64,000 nucleotides of DNA. Origin: Termitomyces sp. T153. Its lineage: Eukaryota; Basidiomycota; Agaricomycetes; Agaricales; Lyophyllaceae. Made by a program: the position numbers and the translations under genes. The stretch lies in contig JACKQL020000025.1 in the NCBI GenBank assembly GCA_018296165.2, positions 744,001 through 808,000 of the forward strand, in the 5' to 3' direction. How positions within the stretch are numbered: position 1 is the stretch's first letter; each line of letters starts with the position of its first letter. This document shows positions 58,461 through 64,000 of this stretch, piece by piece. Under the pieces are notes generated by a model, which did not search any database, was not told the origin of the DNA, and saw only the letters and a list, made by a program, of their open reading frames with translations.

Positions 58461-58739
58461 ATCAACAAGTACTATACTCATGGTAGTGATAGTGAGAGAC
58501 TGTTTGCCCTTACAGAGGCCCCTATAGGTGAGCATAGGGAGAGAGAACCCAGCAACAAGGTTTGCATGCAAAAAGTGTGGCTTGTGGCATCTAAAGATGC
58601 CATAGACCACCCTGTGCTGCCAGTATGAGACAAAGAATGTCTTGTCAAGTGGGCGGAGGTGAATGGCCACTGAGTATGGATGCTGTGAGATTCAGGGAGT
58701 ACTACTTCTGAAATCACACTGTTGTTTGCTCATGTGGCT

Positions 58740-59026
58740 GGAATACAGGTGGCACCAAGGCCACCCCCATCATACTATATCTGGGAACAATTGGAAGTTG
58801 TTCTATAGTAAACTATAGTGCCAGGGTTACCATGAAGGTCCTGGGTGAGATTTACAATGTCTACATGGACATTGCACACTTCAATTGCTACAACATGATT
58901 GTAGGGACACTATTCATGAGGACCCATAAGGTCCTCCCTGATTTTGCAAATGACCAGGTGGTCATCAATAGAAAGGCAACTCCAGCTCACAAGTTGGAGC
59001 TGGAGGATGCCAATGGCCATGCATGA
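58740..59026 (+). pseudogene. Retropepsin-like region of the second gypsy copy
   Basis: Reads VLGEIYNVYMDIAHFNCYNM, IVGTLFMRTHKVLPDFANDQ, VVINRKATPAHKLELEDANG then a stop, parallel to 30310-30014. Downstream to 59455 are scattered RT N-terminal pieces (PKPTLELVYNSWMPQEWNQV, ADLMQQEGVRRLTPAD), the part deleted in the other copy. Confidence 0.65.
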
Positions 59027-59732
59027 TGCTTTTGCACTGTGGAAAAGCAGCTTGATGAGTGGCCCTGACTCCCTGGTAGACTCAAGCAGCTCCTCATAGA
59101 GGAGGTAGCAGATGAGAACAAGATTCAGGTAACTGAAAGCTTACCCAAGGACCATCTATTGCTACTGATCTTGGAGGAAGAGTACCAGAAAAGTACTCTT
59201 CAGGAGGGGGGGGGAGAGTATGCCAGAATGATTGAGTTGACCCTTTGATGGCAAGGGAATGGAAGATTTGAGATAGACCAATTCCAAAGCCTACCCTTGA
59301 ATTGGTGTACAACTCATGGATGCCACAGGAGTGGAATCAGGTCATAGCTGACCTGATGCAGCAGGAAGGAGTAAGAAGACTGACCCCTGCTGATGAAATA
59401 TGCAGAATGGCTATGGAGGATGAAATATCTAAGCCTAGCAAGTTTGAATACTTGTGAACAGAAGCAAGAGGTAGGACAACTTATTGTCCTGCCTGGTTAA
59501 ACATACCAGACAAATCAGAGATTTGTTTAATGGCCTTGTGTGACAAGTACACAAAGTCTGTGCCACTAGTAAAATTGGCCAAAGAAGATACTTATCATGC
59601 CCACTTTGTAGCTGATGGAGTTGTGTTGCACTGGATTGTGCATATTTGTCAGCATCCTCCATAGTCATGTGCTTCTCAATATATATATAATTACATTGTT
59701 TACTTCTCCAGCCTTAGTTGTTCTCTCATTGT

Positions 59733-60717
59733 TGTCATGACGCTCCCTAGATCCCTAGACACTGCCCCCAACCCCTCCCGATTTCCCGCCTAACTCCCTG
59801 GAACCCCGCCCACACTTTCGACGCCCACACTGGGCAACTCCGACGCTTCTCTGGCAAACCCCGACAGCAACTCCCTACCCGTAGCCATCAACACCCCTTG
59901 AGACCTTCCCCCACCGTTCCTGGCCACGTCATACGTCCCCGACCCCCTACCCTAGCTCACCCGACCCGTCCCGGAGTGCCACGACGTCCCCGGAGGGGCC
60001 GCGCCCCCAACTGATCCCATCAGAATACTGCCGCAGCCTGACCTTGGATTGTACCCGACACCCGTCGACTCAGCACAGCTCCGTCGACCCCCGCCATCAT
60101 ATCCGCCGCCCTCGGAGGCACCCAGTAGTCGGTATATAAGTCATAGAATAACTCCTCGAACCTTAGTCTTGATATTACATTTTACCGGTTTCCTATGTTT
60201 CGTCTCGTGTATCATCTCTATTTCTGTTTCTAGGCCTCGAATCTATCTTTTCTCAGTCTCGTCTCATCTCGACTGTACATATTTCCTTTGTTCCTCTGAA
60301 AGTTCCCTTGCTCCCTACGTCAGTACGAACTCCGCGCACGCGCCACAACCTGAACATTCTTAACGACAACCCTGGACCTCGCTACCCGCTCGGCCCCGGA
60401 ACCCACCAAGCCCCGGTAATCCCCTGTCCAACCCGACCCCGCCCCCCAACAGCCGAGAAGCCTCTGCCTACCCCGCAATCTACTTGTGCGCCCACTAACT
60501 AGCTCTGACACCCGCCCTGGGTCAACGACCAGTAACTCCGGTCTTAGACCCCTCTGAATTACTCAGGACTTATTCGGGCCGCTATCCCTAGGGACCCCTC
60601 GCAAGCTTTCCCCACCTCCGCTCCAACTCCGGCGCCTGGTTATAAGCGCAGGACATCGCGTCCGCCTAGTAAGGACTCGCCAGTGTACTGAGCCCCCATC
60701 ATCAGCGGAACCTGACA
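59733..60717 (+). repeat. LTR 1 of the young self-primed gypsy element
   Basis: 985 bp, begins TGTCATGACGCTCCC and ends GGAACCTGACA; the short inverted ends are TGTCA/TGACA. GC- and CpG-rich, in sharp contrast to the sequence on its left. Its TATA box TATATAA lies at 60133-60139. Nearly identical to 62351-63336. Confidence 0.92.
60133..60177 (+). promoter_or_regulatory. LTR promoter: TATA box and predicted transcript start
   Basis: TATATAA (60133-60139) is followed after exactly 32 bp, counted from its first base, by AGTCTTGATATTA (60165-60177). A start at 60165 would place these 13 bases at the RNA 5' end. The same spacing is seen in LTR 2 (62775-62787), the solo LTR and both decayed LTRs. 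Confidence 0.7.
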
Positions 60718-60730
60718 TAATATCAAGACT
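60718..60730 (+). promoter_or_regulatory. Self-priming primer-binding site (PBS), copy 1
   Basis: TAATATCAAGACT directly abuts the LTR end and is the perfect 13-base reverse complement of AGTCTTGATATTA at 60165-60177. There is no TGG-type tRNA site. This is the arrangement of Tf1/Tf2-like self-primed elements. Confidence 0.75.
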
Positions 60731-60749
60731 CCCCCTTACCCCGTTCTCG

Positions 60750-62350
60750 ATGTCTGCGTTTAACCCCACGTACAACCCAGTCGGTTACCCAACCAACGCC
60801 TACGGCCAGCCCATATTGGAAAATTCCTACGCCCCATTCTACCCGGGCCCCTTCGCGGACCAATACGTACCCCGTCACTGGACCCCTGACCCCAACCAGG
60901 TGTTCTATGCCCCCTCCATCAGCCAGGGAATACCCCCGGGCTGGCGCCGCCCTCCCGCATTCCACGCCGATGGCAACAACCCCCGTATCAACCCCGGAGG
61001 ATACTCCGCAGCACCCCCCAACCCCGCCTACCTTCCCCCCGCCCATTATTATGCGTATCCAATCCCCGCTGCAGCCCCAGCCCCTCCGGAAGCTACGGAT
61101 AACTATTCCCCACCCCGCCCACCATTCGCCGTTCAAACCCCTCCTTCCCCCAGGCAGCAGAGGATCGAAGCCTACGCCCAGCAACGCGACGAAGTCCTCC
61201 GCTTCCTTCGCCTGTCCCCTGCGGAATTCGCAAGGCGTACCCGCACCTTCCTTACCAGCCTAGGCTACCCCGACACCTCCGCAACCCCGGAGGTCTGGGC
61301 GGACCGACTCCTCGACTTCCACGAACGCTACCTGCAAGGGAACCTCCCGGAGAATACGCAAGGCACCCTGGGCCTCGACGAGAACTTACGGAACGAGCTC
61401 CGCGCCTTGGTCGAAGAAATCCACACTAGCCCGAACCCCCGCCCCTTCGAAGATCCCCTGGACCCCGCCCGCTCCTTCCACGTGCAACGCGAGGAACCCG
61501 TCGGGACACGAAACGAAGCCCCATCTTCCGTTCCCCGCCAGCAGGAAGAACTCAACGCGGCCTCCAGCATCTTGAGGAATCTCAACCCCGCGGGGGGGCT
61601 GTTCGACCAACCCGCCGCCCACACCCTGGCCCTCTCCGCCCGGCCCCGGGCCAGCTCGGTGCCCAGCGCCTTCCGAACCTGGGATCAACCCGCCATCCCC
61701 GAAATCCGCTCCCAACGACCGTCCCTACGCGTCGACGACGACAACCGGACCCTCTCCTATATCGACGAGCCGGGCAACCCCGTCGACGAACACCCCCCGC
61801 GCAACGGGCCCCAACGAGACCGACCCCCCCATTTCGACCTCCGCGCCCCTCGTAGCAACGCCCCTCCGCCCCGTCCCAACGCCCCAGTCCCCCCGCGACA
61901 GCCCCTGGGCCCCGGGGCGCCCCGACCCCCTCTGTCCGCCAACCCCTTTCGTCCCCCGCCCGCCCCGATGCCTAACCCCCCCAACGACATCAACTATTTC
62001 GGACCCCCGAATCCCGGAGGACCCTCTCCCCCTCGATGGGCCCCAGGACCCGCCCCGGGTAGTGTAGGTCAAAACCCCGGTGGGGGACCACCCAATGGCG
62101 GACCCCCAGGAGGATGGGGCCCGGCGATGGACAACTTCCCCCCCCAGCGCGGAAACGGAAACAACTACTACTACTACTACAACGCCGGACCCCCACCCCG
62201 AACTCAAAATTTGCAGGACGACACCCGCGACGCACTGGCCCGGGAAGGAAAGCTCGACATCCAGAAGCCCGAACCCTTCACCGGCCGCGACCCCCGGAAG
62301 TGGCGAATCTTCCTGACCCAGTGCTTAACTATGTTTCAAGCTAAGCCCAT
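60750..62350 (+). CDS. gag polyprotein (N-terminal part), interrupted by LTR 2
   Basis: The open frame from ATG 60750 runs about 533 codons and then reads into LTR 2 (last codons TTRSLDP, stop at 62378). Pro/Asn/Tyr-rich N-terminus (MSAFNPTYNPVGYPTNAYGQ), a helical capsid-like stretch (QRDEVLRFLRLSPAEFARRT, WADRLLDFHERYLQGN), a proline/glycine linker, and the start of the Ty3-type capsid domain KLDIQKPEPFTGRDPRKWRI, FLTQCLTMFQAKP. No stops or frameshifts, so young. It should continue into the rest of gag and pol; instead LTR 2 begins at 62351. It forms the particle shell. Confidence 0.88.
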
Positions 62351-63336
62351 TGTCACGACCCGCTCCCTAGATCCCTAGACACGGCCCCCAACCCCTCCCG
62401 ATAACTCCCCGGAACCCCGCCCACACTTTCGACGCCACACTGGGCAACTCCGACGCTTCTCCGGCAAACCCCGACGGCAACTCCCTATCCGTAGCCATCA
62501 ACACCCCCTTGAAACCTTCCCCCACCGTTCCTGGACACGTCATACGTCCCCGACCCCCTACCCTAGTTCACCCGACCCATCCCGGAGTGCCACGACGCCC
62601 CGGAGCGGCCGCGCCCCCAACTGATCCCATCAGAATACCGCCGCGGCCCGAACTTGGGTTGTACCCGACACCCGTCGACTCAGCACAGCCCCGTCGACCC
62701 CCGCCATCACATCCGCCGCCCTTGGAGGCACCCAGTAGTTGGTATATAAGTCATAGAATGACTCCTCAAACCCTAGTCTTGATATTACATTTTACCGGTT
62801 TCCTATGTTTCGTCTCTCGTCTCGTCTGTATTTCTGCTCCTAGGTTTCGAATCTATCTTTTCTCAGTCTCGTCTCGTCTCCGTCTCGTCTCGACTGTACA
62901 TATTTCCTTTGTTCCCCTGAAGTTCCCTTGCTCCCTACATCAGTACGAACTCCGCGCACGCGCCACGACCTGAACATTCCTAACGACAACCCCGGGCCTC
63001 ACTACCGCTCACCCCGGAACCCATCAAGCCCCGGTAATCCCCTATCCAACCGACCCCGCCCCCCCAACAGCCGAGAAGCCTCCGCCTACCCCGCAATCCC
63101 CTCGTGCGTCCGCTAACGAGCTCCGACACCCACCCTGGGTCAACGACCAGTACCTCCGGTCTTAGACCCCTCTGAATCACTCCGGACCTACTCGGGCCGC
63201 TATCCCTAGGGGCCCCTCGCAAGCCTTCCCCACCTCCGCTCCAACCCCGGGCGCCTGGTTATAAACGCAGGACATCGCGTCCGCCTAGTAAGGACTCGCC
63301 AGTGTACTGAGCCACCGTCGTCAGCGGAACCTGACA
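62351..63336 (+). repeat. LTR 2 of the young self-primed gypsy family
   Basis: 986 bp, TGTCACGACCCGCTCCC ... GGAACCTGACA. The scattered differences from LTR 1 (for example CGGCCCCC for CTGCCCCC, a missing TTTCCCGCCTA block) show that the two are not the pair of one fresh insertion. It interrupts gag 1 after AAGCCCAT; the 5-mer just left is CCCAT. Confidence 0.9.
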
Positions 63337-63349
63337 TAATATCAAGACT
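63337..63349 (+). promoter_or_regulatory. Self-priming primer-binding site (PBS), copy 2
   Basis: TAATATCAAGACT abuts LTR 2 and is perfectly complementary to AGTCTTGATATTA at 62775-62787 in that LTR. Confidence 0.75.
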
Positions 63350-63368
63350 ACCCCTTACCCCGTTCTTG

Positions 63369-64000
63369 ATGTCTGCGTTCAACCCCGCGTACAACCCAGT
63401 CGGTTACCCAACCGACGCCTACGGCCGGCCCATATTGGAAAATTCCTACGCCCCATTCTACCCGGGCCCCTTCACGGACCAATACGTGCCCCGTCACTGG
63501 ACCCCTGACCCCAACCAGGTGTTCTACGCCCCCTCCATCAGCCAGGGAATACCCCCGGGCTGGCGCCGCCCTCCCACATTCCACGCCGATGGCAACAACC
63601 CCCGTATCAACCCCGGAGGATACTCCGCAGCACCCCCCAACCCCGCCTACCTTCCCCCCGCCCATTACTATGCGTATCCAATCCCCGCTGCAGCCCCAGC
63701 CCCTCCGGAAGCTACGGATAACTATTCCCCACCCCGCCCACCATTCGCCGTTCAAACCCCTCCTTCCCCCAGGCAGCAGAGGATCGAAGCCTACGCCCAG
63801 CAACGCGACGAAGTTCTCCGCTTCCTCCGCCTGTCCCCTGCGGAATTCGCAAGGCGTACCCGCACCTTCCTTACCAGCCTAGGCTACCCCGACACCTCCG
63901 CAACCCCGGAGGTCTGGGCGGACCGACTCCTCGACTTCCACGAACGCTACCTGCAAGGGAACCTCCCGGAGAATACGCAAGGCACCCTGGGCCTCGACGA
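63369..64000 (+). CDS. gag polyprotein of the second young element, cut by window end
   Basis: ATG at 63369; the frame is open to the window edge and nearly identical to 60750-61380 (MSAFNPAYNPVGYPTDAYGR against MSAFNPTYNPVGYPTNAYGQ). It lies downstream of LTR 2 and PBS 2, as in an intact element, so LTR 2 is its 5' LTR. Confidence 0.88.
   Translation, partial: MSAFNPAYNPVGYPTDAYGRPILENSYAPFYPGPFTDQYVPRHWTPDPNQVFYAPSISQGIPPGWRRPPTFHADGNNPRINPGGYSAAPPNPAYLPPAHYYAYPIPAAAPAPPEATDNYSPPRPPFAVQTPPSPRQQRIEAYAQQRDEVLRFLRLSPAEFARRTRTFLTSLGYPDTSATPEVWADRLLDFHERYLQGNLPENTQGTLGLD

Larger units (their letters stand above)
52909..59732 (+). mobile_element. Second copy of the 0.2-kb-LTR gypsy element, truncated and interrupted
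   Basis: Plus-strand homologue of the 23437-33773 element: 5' LTR 52909-53123, leader to 53730, gag 53735-55842, zinc knuckle at about 55890, acidic spacer 55968-56125, interruption 56126-58460, spacer resumed 58461-58680, protease 58740-59026, start of RT to about 59455. No integrase or 3' LTR is present before the young element begins at 59733. Almost CpG-free. Confidence 0.82.

Noticed and set aside
60723..62235. Several 80-160-codon antisense and shifted frames in the young gag
   Set aside because: High GC and proline codons make all frames stop-poor. The same shadows recur over gag 2, following the sense sequence.
1..64000. tRNA, rRNA or other structured RNA genes
   Set aside because: No sequence with tRNA A/B boxes and cloverleaf pairing was noticed on either strand; a covariance-model scan would be decisive but could not be run.

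Overview
The window is nuclear DNA of a basidiomycete fungus, most likely an Agaricomycete. Nearly every host gene is split by many short GT-AG introns (about 43-100 nt, typically 50-60). The gene content fits: a DUF6533-type membrane family, a pair of basidiomycete P450s, an S28 peptidase, a BTB protein, an IFI6/27-like protein, and Ty3/gypsy, Helitron, hAT and Tnp2/CACTA relics. No exact species can be named from sequence alone. All gene models below were spliced by hand from frame, splice sites and family motifs.

Left gene-rich arm (1-21.4 kb). An FYRN/FYRC-domain gene runs off the left edge (minus). It is followed by an alpha/beta-hydrolase (minus), a six-exon Cys-rich CYSTM-like peptide gene (plus) and a CsbD-like hydrophilic stress protein gene (plus). 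Next come three tandem degenerate copies of a DUF6533 7TM-type gene (about 9.7-16.1 kb), an Hst2/SIRT2-like sirtuin (minus) and an intact 12-exon cytochrome P450 (plus).

Transposon island (21.4-38 kb). A nest of old, CpG-depleted elements: several 0.2-kb LTRs, a Tnp2 fragment, a 10.3-kb Ty3/gypsy element on the minus strand (23437-33773) that has lost the front half of its reverse transcriptase, two decayed LTRs of a second family, a Helitron fragment and a hAT fragment. A second, nearly identical, intact P450 lies on the far side (38.25-40.4 kb), so the two paralogues bracket the island.

Right gene-rich arm (41.2-52 kb). eIF3i (with an ATG-only first exon), a GPI-anchored secreted protein, a BTB protein, a secreted S28 serine peptidase, a conserved protein of unknown function and an IFI6/27-like membrane protein that abuts a hAT-like relic.

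Right transposon zone (52.3-64 kb). A gag relic, then a second degenerate copy of the same gypsy family as the island (plus strand, 52909-59732), broken by a 2.3-kb insertion. That insertion itself carries an antisense solo LTR with a perfect 5-bp target duplication (GGGAC). At 59733 base composition changes abruptly to GC- and CpG-rich, where a young element begins: LTR, gag, LTR, gag. The most notable signal is in this young family. The 13 bases straight after each LTR are perfectly complementary to the predicted 5' end of the element's own transcript, located 32 bp after the first base of the LTR TATA box. This points to Tf1-type self-primed reverse transcription, and the same spacing and motif survive in the old relics.
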